This document shows, piece by piece, positions 7,102 to 14,284 of a stretch of DNA of 14,628 nucleotides. How positions within the stretch are numbered: the first letter of the stretch is position 1; each line of letters opens with the position of its first letter. Under the pieces are notes generated by a model. That model had not been told where the DNA came from. It did not search any database and saw only the letters and a program-made list of their open reading frames with translations. The DNA comes from Methanobacteriota archaeon (GTDB taxonomy: Archaea; Halobacteriota; Methanosarcinia; Methanosarcinales; Methanosarcinaceae): NCBI GenBank assembly GCA_023399215.1, contig JAEWQJ010000029.1, forward strand, positions 1-14,628. Direction: 5' to 3'. The position numbers were made by a program, and so were the translations under genes.

Positions 7102-7368
7102 TCACAGCTCTTCAATTACTATCTCTTCTTCAAGGCTTGCGTTCGCAAGCAAGTCATCAAGATCTTTTATCTCAGAATCAAGTTCCTGAATTTCGGCCTG
7201 CATAGGCTCCATTCCAAGATCTTCAGCTGGTTCGACATTCTGCATCTCAGCAACGTCTGGATTTGCTTTTGATTCTTCTACTTCAGATGTACTGTCACCG
7301 ACACAACCGGATCCTGCAAGACAGGCAATTAAAGCTGACAGTACGAGCAGGTGAGCAAATTTGACCAT
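7102..7368 (-). CDS. Small acidic lipoprotein
   Basis: 88 residues from the ATG at 7368. A TTG at 7383 overlaps the upstream gene's stop, but AGGAGG (7375-7380 on the complementary strand) lies seven bases before the ATG, which decides the start. The N-terminus is a signal peptide, MVKFAHLLVLSALIACLAGS, followed by GC, so C22 is the likely lipidated residue; the lipobox is not a strict one. The mature part is short and very acidic (many Glu/Asp, with ELDSEIKDLDDLLANASLEE). It is probably an amphipathic helix that can pair with a coiled coil. The binding site lies inside the last codons of the upstream secreted-protein gene, so the two are probably translated together. Its function is not recognised. 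Confidence 0.75.
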   Translation of the reverse strand: MVKFAHLLVLSALIACLAGSGCVGDSTSEVEESKANPDVAEMQNVEPAEDLGMEPMQAEIQELDSEIKDLDDLLANASLEEEIVIEEL

Positions 7369-7379
7369 TTTCTGCCTCC

Positions 7380-8561
7380 TCAATTCTGTAATTTTATAGT
7401 TAAGTTTCCAGTACCATTCCCTGAGCTATGATTTTTTTCATTTACATAAGAAACATTATCTCCGCTTTCAGGGTTGTCGGTATTAATGCTAGAATTCCCG
7501 CCAGAGAAATTTGTACCAGTTATATTTTCAGTGTTATTAAGTGCAGTTTTCTGGTTGTCTTCGACTCCAATTTCGTTACCATTTTCAGTCTCGTATTCTT
7601 TAAGCTCGTTGAGAATTTGTCTAATTATATCGTTTGCCGTATCGATATCACGGAGAGATTGACGAAGATAATCGTTTGCCTTCTCCATATCTGTCCTGGT
7701 GACATTCTCACCACTATAGATAGCATCTGCAGCTTCTTTATTCTCTTTCGCGGAGTTTATATAGAAATTGTAACTGGCAAGTTTAGTATCAAGGTCGGTT
7801 GTGTTAACACCTGTTTCATTCAGGGTATCTACTGTTGTGCCAAGTTTTTCAGAAAGGTTTTCGGATTTTTCTATAAACTCCCCTATTTTCTCACTTACAG
7901 TCTGACCTGCACTCTCAAGGCTGGTTTTCTCGGCATTATTCCATACTCCACGAACGGACCTGATCACAACCAGAAGCTCTTCCTGGCTTGATGCATTTGC
8001 AATTTCAGCCTTCTCAGCTTCGAGTAATTTTATCTTTTCATCGACAGCAATAGCTTTTTCGTCGGTTCCGTTTCCGCTTGAGTAAGCCACATTGCCCTTT
8101 ACATTTGAAAGGTGAGCTATCATGTAGTTAACACTTGAGTTAAGGTAGAGCTTTGTGGCATTCAGAGCTTCTTCGGAATTAGGGTCAAGTTTTCCTGCAC
8201 GAACAAGATTCCTGATTTTGAGAAAATCTCCTTTTGCTTCTTTGTATTCTTGCTTATTAACCTGGATTTCTTCTCTTAATTGATTTTTTTCTTGTTTGTG
8301 TTCTGAGGTCCTGTTCATATCTTTTACACTGGAATTGTTCTGAAGCCTTTCCCTATCCGCTGCAGAATTACCAGCGTCACCTGTGTCATCAGTTTCATTA
8401 TTAGATGAATTGCGGGCATCTTCACGCATATACTTATCTTGATTACCTTTTCCGTTTCCAGAAGAATCTTTGGCAGCGAAGGAGACTTCCGAAATTATGC
8501 TAAGTAATATTAACATAATTGTAAGATAAGCCAGAAACTGAAAATTTTTAGATTTTTTCAT
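7380..8561 (-). CDS. Secreted coiled-coil protein of unknown function, rich in N-glycosylation sites
   Basis: 393 residues. The N-terminus (MKKSKNFQFLAYLTIMLILL to SFAA, about residue 30) is a signal peptide; no C-terminal anchor is visible. The mature protein has an Asn/Ser/Asp-rich stretch (31-85) and a long Lys/Glu helical region (about 88-330) including EIQVNKQEYKEAKGDFLK. A Thr/Asn/Ser-rich tail has many N-x-S/T sequons (NSS, NET, NNS, NVS, NHS, NGT, NLT). This fits an extracellular, glycosylated, mostly alpha-helical envelope protein. GGGGGTGG directly before the ATG serves as binding site. It is followed by the overlapping small lipoprotein gene, so a surface complex of the two is inferred. 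No enzyme motif is seen. Confidence 0.85.
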   Translation of the reverse strand: MKKSKNFQFLAYLTIMLILLSIISEVSFAAKDSSGNGKGNQDKYMREDARNSSNNETDDTGDAGNSAADRERLQNNSSVKDMNRTSEHKQEKNQLREEIQVNKQEYKEAKGDFLKIRNLVRAGKLDPNSEEALNATKLYLNSSVNYMIAHLSNVKGNVAYSSGNGTDEKAIAVDEKIKLLEAEKAEIANASSQEELLVVIRSVRGVWNNAEKTSLESAGQTVSEKIGEFIEKSENLSEKLGTTVDTLNETGVNTTDLDTKLASYNFYINSAKENKEAADAIYSGENVTRTDMEKANDYLRQSLRDIDTANDIIRQILNELKEYETENGNEIGVEDNQKTALNNTENITGTNFSGGNSSINTDNPESGDNVSYVNEKNHSSGNGTGNLTIKLQN

Positions 8562-8608
8562 CTAACCACCCCCATTAAAAATTTATTATACTGTTTATGG
8601 AGTAAGGT

Positions 8609-8620
8609 AGATATAAACAT
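8609..8620 (-). promoter_or_regulatory. TATA-box candidate for the secreted-protein operon
   Basis: On the minus strand GTTTATATC (about 8609-8618) matches the archaeal TATA consensus and is preceded by an A-rich BRE-like stretch. It lies about 50 bases upstream of the ATG at 8561, giving a predicted leader of about 25 bases that contains the GGGGGTGG site. Confidence 0.45.
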
Positions 8621-8786
8621 TGTTTTAGGAGAGTTTATCGATCATGAATCTCTGACGATGATACCGGTGTTTCCTAGCAAACGGAAGCAATTCTAGCGGA
8701 TAGTTACTAAAATATTTTTTATATGAAATATTTTTGCTGCAAGGAAAATAGGAAAAACCTGAAAGAGAATCAATTAGAAGAAAAAG

Positions 8787-8957
8787 GCAGAGAATAAAGA
8801 TAGAGGATAAAAGTAGAGGATAAAAAGATAGAGAATAAAAGTAGAGGATAAAGGTAGAGGATAAAAATAGAAGATAAAAAGATAGAGAATAAAGATAGAG
8901 GATAAAGATAGAGGATAAAGATAGAGGATAGAAAGTAGAGAATAGAAAGTAGAGACA
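8787..8957 (+). repeat. 13-15-bp purine-rich tandem array upstream of the second flavoprotein
   Basis: About 13 units of GATAGAGGATAAA and variants (13-15 bp, also AGTAGAGGATAAA and GATAGAGAATAAA) run without interruption. The plus strand has almost no C. The unit length varies by runs of A. The array ends 7 bases before the GGAGG site of the second iron-sulfur flavoprotein, so it may be transcribed as part of its leader. The left part of the same spacer (8621-8786) is AT-rich with nothing recognised. Confidence 0.9.
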
Positions 8958-8978
8958 GTTCACTGGAGGAATTAAGAA

Positions 8979-9554
8979 ATGAAAGTTGTCGCTTTTAACG
9001 GAAGCCCGAGAAAGGAAGGAAATACGGCTGCTCTTATAAAGCATGTCCTTGCAGAACTTGAAAAAGAAGGAATAGAAACCGAAGTTGTGCAGGTCGGAGG
9101 AAAAAGAATCCACGGCTGCACGGCCTGTGGGAAATGCTACGAAAAAATAGACAAGAAATGTGTAATTGACAAGGATATCGTCAACGAATGCATTGAAAAG
9201 ATGCTCGAAGCCGATGGAATAATTCTAGCTTCACCTACTTATTTTGCAGACCTGACTCCCGAACTTAAAGCTCTGATTGACAGAGCAGGGTTTGTTGCTA
9301 AAGCCAACAATGAAATGTTCAGGCATAAAGTCGGAGCAGCAGTTGTTGCAGTGAGAAGAGCAGGCTCGATTCACGTTTTTGACTCAATCAACCATTTCTT
9401 CACTATTTCCCAGATGATAATTCCGGGATCAAGCTACTGGAATATGGGAATCGGACTTGACGAAGGGGATGTTGAAAAAGATGAAGAAGGCATTCAAACC
9501 ATGCAGACTCTGGGCAAGAATATGGCTTGGCTTTTGAAGAAGCTAAATGTGTAA
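8979..9554 (+). CDS. Second iron-sulfur flavoprotein (ISF family)
   Basis: 191 residues, the same length range as characterised Isf. It has the FMN loop GSPRKEGNT (8-16), SPTYFADLTPELKALIDR and the compact motif C47-x2-C50-x2-C53-x7-C61. It is homologous to the flavoprotein at 4909 but clearly diverged, for example x7 in place of x5 before the last cysteine and a different C-terminal half (QMIIPGSSYWNMGIG). This matches the alternative type of the family, with a longer helix around the active site. The start is supported by TGGAGGA (8964-8970). It stands alone on the plus strand, between a secreted-protein operon and fdhD, and converges with fdhD. Redox role as in the family; partner unknown. 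Confidence 0.9.
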   Translation: MKVVAFNGSPRKEGNTAALIKHVLAELEKEGIETEVVQVGGKRIHGCTACGKCYEKIDKKCVIDKDIVNECIEKMLEADGIILASPTYFADLTPELKALIDRAGFVAKANNEMFRHKVGAAVVAVRRAGSIHVFDSINHFFTISQMIIPGSSYWNMGIGLDEGDVEKDEEGIQTMQTLGKNMAWLLKKLNV

Positions 9555-9588
9555 ATTATAGCTATAAATTATAGCCAGCTATCCAGGT

Positions 9589-9620
9589 CCTACAAGTCTT
9601 TTTTTGAAAAGGCTTGCAGG
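9589..9620. terminator. Bidirectional terminator hairpin
   Basis: CCTACAAGTCTTTT (9589-9602) pairs with AAAAGGCTTGCAGG (9607-9620), with one mismatch, one G-T pair and a 4-base loop. It lies between the convergent iron-sulfur flavoprotein and fdhD genes. The T-run in one arm and the A-run in the other suit termination in both directions. Confidence 0.6.
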
Positions 9621-9639
9621 CAGCAGTTTTTAGAAAATG

Positions 9640-10422
9640 TTAGAGTTTTACCCGCCATTCGCCGGCAAAGATGATCATTGATTCTTTTCTGAGCTGGCCT
9701 ATAAGGCATACATTTGCTTTTTTTGCGGCTTCGACACCTGAGTCGAAGGGCATGGATTTGGTGGCAATAAGAGGGATTCCTGCCCGAGCGGCTTTTGTGA
9801 CCATATATGCTGGCTGCCGGCCTGTTGAGAGCATGTAATATTGTGAGAGGTCGAGACCTTTGAGAAAGGCGGCTCCTACGGCTTTATCTACAGCGTTATG
9901 CCGCCCGACGTCTACGATTTGTACAGCAAGTTTCCCACTTCGGTCTATCAGGGCTGCCAGATGGGTCCCTCGGGTAAGCTTGTATGTGTCAGATTCAAGG
10001 AATTCCATGCCTGCAAAGATGACTTGTGGCTCAAAAACAGATTCTGAGTTTACAAAGATTTCTCTGCTGGTTTTTTCTGCTTTTTCTTCTTTATCAGTTT
10101 TTCCTGCTTTTCCTGCTTTTCCGATTTTTCCGGCGTCTCCGATATGGATTTTCTGATTCTCGTTTTGGGTCCGGACATGAACCGTCCCGCCTTCTACTTC
10201 TACGTTTTCAATTTCCCTGAAACTGAGAACGCCTTCTGTAATCAGGTGGCCTATCGCAAGCTCTTTGAGTTCAAGCGGGGAGGCAAAAAGTGTTGTAAAG
10301 AGTTTTCCGTTGAGAAATAGTTTAACAGGGCATTCCTTTGCGAGCAGCACTTTAACATCTTCGGCTCTTCCGTCGGAATGAATTCTTTTCACAGGATAGG
10401 AAGTGGTGTATTTTTCGGGCAT
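9640..10422 (-). CDS. fdhD: FdhD-family protein lacking the CGxC cysteines
   Basis: 260 residues, close to the family length. FdhD hallmarks are present: CPVKLFLNGK (31-40), SPLELKELAIGHLITEGVL (48-66), VDVGRHNAVDKAVG (170-183), STGRQPAYMVTKAARAGIP (199-217) and TKSMPFDSGVEAAKKANVCLIG (221-242). FdhD normally moves sulfur from a desulfurase to the molybdenum/tungsten bis-MGD cofactor through a CGxC loop. Here that loop is missing: the only cysteines are C31 and C239. The place is taken by a low-complexity stretch GDAGKIGKAGKAGKTDKEEK (95-114). Sulfur transfer as in the classical enzyme is therefore doubtful; cofactor binding may remain. In methanogens the client would be formylmethanofuran or formate dehydrogenase. 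No good ribosome binding site precedes the ATG. Confidence 0.9.
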   Translation of the reverse strand: MPEKYTTSYPVKRIHSDGRAEDVKVLLAKECPVKLFLNGKLFTTLFASPLELKELAIGHLITEGVLSFREIENVEVEGGTVHVRTQNENQKIHIGDAGKIGKAGKAGKTDKEEKAEKTSREIFVNSESVFEPQVIFAGMEFLESDTYKLTRGTHLAALIDRSGKLAVQIVDVGRHNAVDKAVGAAFLKGLDLSQYYMLSTGRQPAYMVTKAARAGIPLIATKSMPFDSGVEAAKKANVCLIGQLRKESMIIFAGEWRVKL

Positions 10423-10477
10423 ATGGATCGAGTTTCTCGCTTTTTCAGTGTATGGCGAAGATATGTACCCATATGCC
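10418..10477. repeat. 9-bp inverted repeat flanking the fdhD start
   Basis: GGCATATGG (10418-10426) and CCATATGCC (10469-10477) are perfect inverted copies 42 bases apart. The left arm contains the fdhD start codon. In an mRNA started upstream, the arms could pair and hide the start codon. Alternatively CATATG, itself a palindrome, could be a protein-binding half-site. The 68-base spacer holds nothing else. Confidence 0.5.
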
Positions 10478-10490
10478 TTTTTCTTTTCCG

Positions 10491-12041
10491 TTAGCTCAGG
10501 TAGACTGCGAGGTAGTCGATATAGAAGGTACCCACTCCTTTTCCGTTACCAGTCTTAACTTTTAGATTGAGAGTAATATCTTCAGGATCTTTTGGAGATA
10601 TAGATAATGTTTGATTGTACAGGCGCCAGCCATCACTCGGGTTGAAAGTATCACTTCCGGTTCCTGCTACAGTCATAACTATATTGGGTTCCTTGCTACC
10701 GCTGAAGCTATAGATCATGCAGATAGTTGCTTTAGTTGGAATCGAAGTGGAGTTAAATGAGCTGAAACTGTTGTATCCAAAATTCAGGTTGAGAGTTTTA
10801 CCATTATTATCCATACTATAGTTAAAGTCGTTAACCTCGCTGTATGGACTCAGCTCATAATTTTTGAAACTTCCCACTGGAAGTGAATAGTCTTCATCAC
10901 GGTCTGTTAACATATTTGGATCAGTGCTACTAGCAGATATTGAAGTTCCTTTATAAGTTCCTGAAAACATGTCAAAATAGTACCACTCGCCCAGCTCCAT
11001 AATGGATTTATCTTCATCTTCTGTATCTCCATCTTCTGTATCTTCATCTCCGCCAGATTCTGACCAATTGACATCCTCACTGCTCGAGCTGAGTCCAGTT
11101 CCCAGATCCGCTTGGATAACAGATTCGCTTATGTTGAGGCTCTGAAGTGTTTTATTGCTTGTGGACGTGAAATTGAAATATACGTAATTGGAACTTGGTT
11201 TATCAAGGTCATAGTCCGTGCCATACTCAAGTCCTGCATTTTTTGCGGTTTCGTTGAGATAAGATATCCAGGCATCTGGATATTCAGTGATAACAGTGCC
11301 GTAGAATGAAGCAATATCTCCTGTATCGTTGCTGTTGTAAGTAACGTTGTTGCTAATTCCTGTCAGTCTCAATGAAGCATCAGTATTTGAGGAAACGGCA
11401 TCAGGTTCTCCTCTTATCTTAATTGCCTGGATCGAAACAGTATAGTTGTTTCCGCTGGTTTTCTGTATGTTAAAAGAGGGAAGTTGCTTCATCACTGATT
11501 TTCCGCCCTGGGCAAGGATCAGGGCTCCGTTTTCATACCTTAAGACCTGGTCAAGGTATTCTCTGTTGTTCGAACGATAAGTAATGCCTCCGCATTCTAT
11601 TTTTTTAGCATCTTCTTCTACCTGGGGAGAATCTGGAGCCGAAAGTCTTTTGGGAATTATGGTCATTTTACAGTGTTCCATGTTTACTGAAAGCATCCCG
11701 CTTGATTTTGAAGGCTCAAGAATAGGAATGTCTCCTCCACCCATAATAAATGGAATAGTTATTGGAAGTCCTGTGGCTGAGAAATTTGAGTCTGAAGCCA
11801 TAAGAAGAGACAATATATCTGCCGTTGATTTCAGTTCTATCATGTCTTTCTGGACATCATTCATATGTGATTTTTCGGCATCAATTTTCCATTCCGGAAC
11901 ATATTCAACCCTTATCAATGCAAGTGCAGTAAATATGATGCATAGCAGCAATACTGTCGCAATGACTGTGGCTGTTCCTGATTCCGAGCTGAAGAGGCTC
12001 TTTCCGGCCTTTTTCCTGCTTCTGTTCTTTCTAGTGTTCAT
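10491..12041 (-). CDS. Large pilin-like exported protein with C-terminal beta domain
   Basis: 516 residues. A basic N-terminus (NTRKNRSRKKAGK) leads to SLFSSESG, then the hydrophobic TATVIATVLLLCIIFTALAL (23-42): a class III (prepilin peptidase) signal, with likely cleavage after G22. Next is VEYVPEWK (45-52), then SHM (58-60) and a helix. The globular part to about residue 320 is homologous to the adjacent 327-residue protein, with a shared cysteine pair (C124, C150) and YENGALIL. An acidic linker (323-345, TEDGDTEDEDK) then joins a ~170-residue beta-rich domain ending VGTFYIDYLAVYLS, absent from the paralogue. Such proteins are expected in the membrane by their N-terminal helix, as minor pilins or membrane-anchored sensors. 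No ribosome binding site precedes the ATG; see the promoter entry. The partner machinery is not in the window. Confidence 0.82.
   Translation of the reverse strand: MNTRKNRSRKKAGKSLFSSESGTATVIATVLLLCIIFTALALIRVEYVPEWKIDAEKSHMNDVQKDMIELKSTADILSLLMASDSNFSATGLPITIPFIMGGGDIPILEPSKSSGMLSVNMEHCKMTIIPKRLSAPDSPQVEEDAKKIECGGITYRSNNREYLDQVLRYENGALILAQGGKSVMKQLPSFNIQKTSGNNYTVSIQAIKIRGEPDAVSSNTDASLRLTGISNNVTYNSNDTGDIASFYGTVITEYPDAWISYLNETAKNAGLEYGTDYDLDKPSSNYVYFNFTSTSNKTLQSLNISESVIQADLGTGLSSSSEDVNWSESGGDEDTEDGDTEDEDKSIMELGEWYYFDMFSGTYKGTSISASSTDPNMLTDRDEDYSLPVGSFKNYELSPYSEVNDFNYSMDNNGKTLNLNFGYNSFSSFNSTSIPTKATICMIYSFSGSKEPNIVMTVAGTGSDTFNPSDGWRLYNQTLSISPKDPEDITLNLKVKTGNGKGVGTFYIDYLAVYLS
11011..11052 (-). 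repeat. Low-complexity coding repeat in acidic linker
   Basis: Two similar copies of about 17 bases built from TCTTCTGTATC encode the T-E-D-G-D-T-E-D-E-D linker between the pilin-like body and the C-terminal domain. The linker has the look of slippage-made flexible spacer. Confidence 0.6.
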
Positions 12042-12064
12042 AGCGGGACATCGCGTAATTTTTT

Positions 12065-12074
12065 AATTTATATT
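12065..12074 (-). promoter_or_regulatory. TATA box suggesting a leaderless transcript for the 516-residue pilin-like gene
   Basis: On the minus strand AATATAAATT is a good archaeal TATA box. Its centre is about 28 bases from the ATG at 12041. Archaeal transcription starts about 25 bases downstream, so the transcript would begin at or just before the start codon. This agrees with the lack of any Shine-Dalgarno sequence. Confidence 0.5.
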
Positions 12075-12204
12075 CTATCAATTGTTATGTTAGTTTCAGT
12101 TAAAGTTCATCAATTTTAGTAAAAAGTTTACAGGGTAAAAAGTATGGAAGTACATTTCGTGTAAAGTAATAAAGTAAGTCTATTCGAAAGTACATTTTAT
12201 TCTA

Positions 12205-13188
12205 TTATTCCGAATTTAATTTCGATTCCACAAAGCTGCTTAAGCCAATCCCCAACTCTGCATTAATTGTGGCTTTTCCAACGTAAAGCCTTTTGAGGCT
12301 AGTGGCGCTTCCTTTTTCTGGAAATACGCATGTCACGTAATTACTTCCAATACGGTCAAGAGCATAATCTGTATCTGCCTCTAGACCTGCTCCTGTCATT
12401 GTTTCGTTAAGATAAATCTCCCAGGCGGCAGGATGATCCGTATATACTGTTAACAGGAAAGAACTTTCATTTCCGGAAATATCACTGTCATAAAGGGTTT
12501 CATAAGATTTTCCTTTCAGGAGAATGGAACCATCTAAGTTTGATGAAATAGTATTTGCCACGCCCTGGATCTCTACAGCGTTAATAAGAAAGGTGTAATT
12601 CCCAGACGATACTTCAGAGACCCTAATTGAAGGGTAAAGTTTCATAACTGCCTTTTTGTTCTGTTCTAGAATTAAAGCTCCGTTTTCGTACTTGAAGATC
12701 TGTTCCGTATAATATTTATTATTTGAATTATATGCAATTGTGCCACAGTTGATGACCGTTGCGTTTTCCGTTGAGTTTTCGGTTTCGCTTTTATTTGCCG
12801 GAGTAATTATCATTTTACACCGGTCAGTGTTTAATGAAAGAGTTCCAGTAGATTTTGTAGAGCTAATAAAAGGTGTCTCCAGTTTTCTAGTGTGAAGGAT
12901 TGTTGTTGTCGTAACTTTTGGGGTGGAGAAATTAGGGTCTGACGCAAGAAGTACTGTAGTCATGTCTATTTTTGATTTAAGTTCTGCCATGTCTTCCCAT
13001 ACGCTAGTCATGTGAGAATACTCGTAATCGTTTTTCCATTCTGGTGTATATCCCAGATGAACCGCGACAATAACTGAAAATATTATCCCAAGAAGCAAAA
13101 CAGTAGCCAGAGCTGTCGTTGATGCAGATTCTAGCCAGAAAAAAGAATCCAGCTCCGGTTGGAATTCACCCTTCATAAACCCTTTCAT
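12205..13188 (-). CDS. Pilin-like exported protein, paralogue of the downstream gene
   Basis: 327 residues. After FFWLESA comes the hydrophobic segment STTALATVLLLGIIFSVIVA (23-42), again a class III signal, with cleavage likely near A22/S23. The register matches its neighbour exactly: GYTPEWK (46-52), SHM (58-60), a cysteine pair C124/C148, YENGALIL (167-174), TDYALDRIGSNYV, and an end at INAELGIGLSSF. It lacks the C-terminal beta domain of the neighbour, so it is the basic one-domain form. Several N-x-S/T sequons (NST, NAT, NYT, NES, NET) suggest surface glycosylation. The start has GGAGAGAGGGGG before it. It follows the first gene of the cluster by 49 bases, so the two are probably one transcript. 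Confidence 0.82.
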   Translation of the reverse strand: MKGFMKGEFQPELDSFFWLESASTTALATVLLLGIIFSVIVAVHLGYTPEWKNDYEYSHMTSVWEDMAELKSKIDMTTVLLASDPNFSTPKVTTTTILHTRKLETPFISSTKSTGTLSLNTDRCKMIITPANKSETENSTENATVINCGTIAYNSNNKYYTEQIFKYENGALILEQNKKAVMKLYPSIRVSEVSSGNYTFLINAVEIQGVANTISSNLDGSILLKGKSYETLYDSDISGNESSFLLTVYTDHPAAWEIYLNETMTGAGLEADTDYALDRIGSNYVTCVFPEKGSATSLKRLYVGKATINAELGIGLSSFVESKLNSE

Positions 13189-13237
13189 TTTCCCCCTCTC
13201 TCCTTTTGCTTATCCTCCTTTTTCCATGCATTCATTT

Positions 13238-14272
13238 TCAGTCTACATGGATTCCTAAGAAGTCTATCCATGCTCTCTTGTCGGCATTTTTGCTTGCATT
13301 AGTAATGATTACAACCCTTGCTTTAAATGTCTCGAGATCGTCAATCGTCTTCACATAGGGTGTGAGATCTATCTCGTGAGCATCGAAATCTTGCTTGTAT
13401 TGAGGCATATTCTCATCAACCCTTATCCAGTATTCAGGTTCTCCAATGCTGATATCCAGTGCGAGATCTTTGTAACTGCCGTCGTGCACACTATACACTA
13501 TTTTTAAAGTTACTTTGTGAATTGGAGCTGAGACTCCTTCTTTAGTTGAGTTGATATTGAAATCAAATACCTGGGCTGTAGAGTTTGGGTCATCATCGTT
13601 TTTACTTGGAGGATAATATACAGTGAAAATTCCGTCTCCTATTTCATTAGTAGCTTCTGTGGATATCCACCCGCCTGAAGTATCGGTTGCAGTTCCGTTC
13701 GGATAAGGAGTTATCCAGTAACGTCCCGTAATGTTTCCGGTAACGTCAGAATTATCTTCATTTCCATGTTGGAGTGCAACTCTCTGGATCACCTGTTCGG
13801 AAGGCATGTCCACAAAGAACATGTCTATGGTATCGCTGCTTGTGATGTTGTATTTCTCTCCCCGGTCATCCGGTTTACTTGTATTAATAAAAATACAGTC
13901 CCCGAGCATGAAAAGATCATCAGAATCAGTACCATCTGGATTTCTAATCTCAAATTTGGACCTGCTGAATTCGAAGTGTTCGAGTTCGGACTCTCCTGGG
14001 CTTTCGACGCTCAGAATTATTTTGATATTTGACAGGTCTATGTCTTCTCCACCGCTGTGGACGACCTCTACGGTATCGGCAGTTGCATTAACGGTTTCTT
14101 GCAGATCAGTATGCGGAGTATGTTCCGGTTTCACAACTCCCCCATCGGAAAACACAGTTATTGCTATTGTAGAAAAGGCTATAACGACTATACTCATCAT
14201 AAGCAGCTGTCCATATACTTCTGAAACTCCCCGACAGTCCTGGCAAAGTACTCTGTACTTTTTACCCTCCAC
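13238..14272 (-). CDS. Archaeal pilin-like protein with beta-rich C-terminal module
   Basis: 344 residues from GTG at 14272. The longer frame starts with GTG at 14284, but AAGGTGAT (about 14281-14288) would then overlap the start; with GTG 14272 it is a proper binding site seven bases upstream. The N-terminus MEGKKYRVLCQDCRG precedes VSEVYGQLLMMSIVVIAFST, the classical archaeal pilin N-domain with cleavage expected after G15. The exported part begins with a beta strand region containing DIDLSNIKIIL, which resembles the archaellin/pilin core. Later segments include GRYWITPYPNG and a C-terminal ...KARVVIITNASKNADKRAWI followed by DFLGIHVD. It is first in the minus-strand cluster and divergent from another pilin gene. 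Likely a minor or tip-located pilin; function is inferred. Confidence 0.82.
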   Translation of the reverse strand: MEGKKYRVLCQDCRGVSEVYGQLLMMSIVVIAFSTIAITVFSDGGVVKPEHTPHTDLQETVNATADTVEVVHSGGEDIDLSNIKIILSVESPGESELEHFEFSRSKFEIRNPDGTDSDDLFMLGDCIFINTSKPDDRGEKYNITSSDTIDMFFVDMPSEQVIQRVALQHGNEDNSDVTGNITGRYWITPYPNGTATDTSGGWISTEATNEIGDGIFTVYYPPSKNDDDPNSTAQVFDFNINSTKEGVSAPIHKVTLKIVYSVHDGSYKDLALDISIGEPEYWIRVDENMPQYKQDFDAHEIDLTPYVKTIDDLETFKARVVIITNASKNADKRAWIDFLGIHVD

Positions 14273-14284
14273 GATAAAAATCAC

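Noticed and set aside
7428..7991. Plus-strand 187-codon frame antisense to the secreted coiled-coil protein
   Set aside because: The opposite strand has a signal peptide, sequons, a binding site and an operon partner; this frame is its shadow.
4034..8957. CRISPR arrays
   Set aside because: Repeat units are 11-22 bp and directly adjacent, with no unique spacers and no cas genes.
8625..9113. Minus-strand 162-codon frame with repeated Leu/Ser/Phe/Tyr segments resembling a membrane protein
   Set aside because: It is the reverse reading of the purine-rich tandem array and overlaps the start of the iron-sulfur flavoprotein; the hydrophobic look comes from the TATC-rich complement.
11584..12066. 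Plus-strand 160-codon frame antisense to the 516-residue pilin-like gene
   Set aside because: The minus frame is supported by a full-length paralogue next door; the plus frame has no recognisable features.
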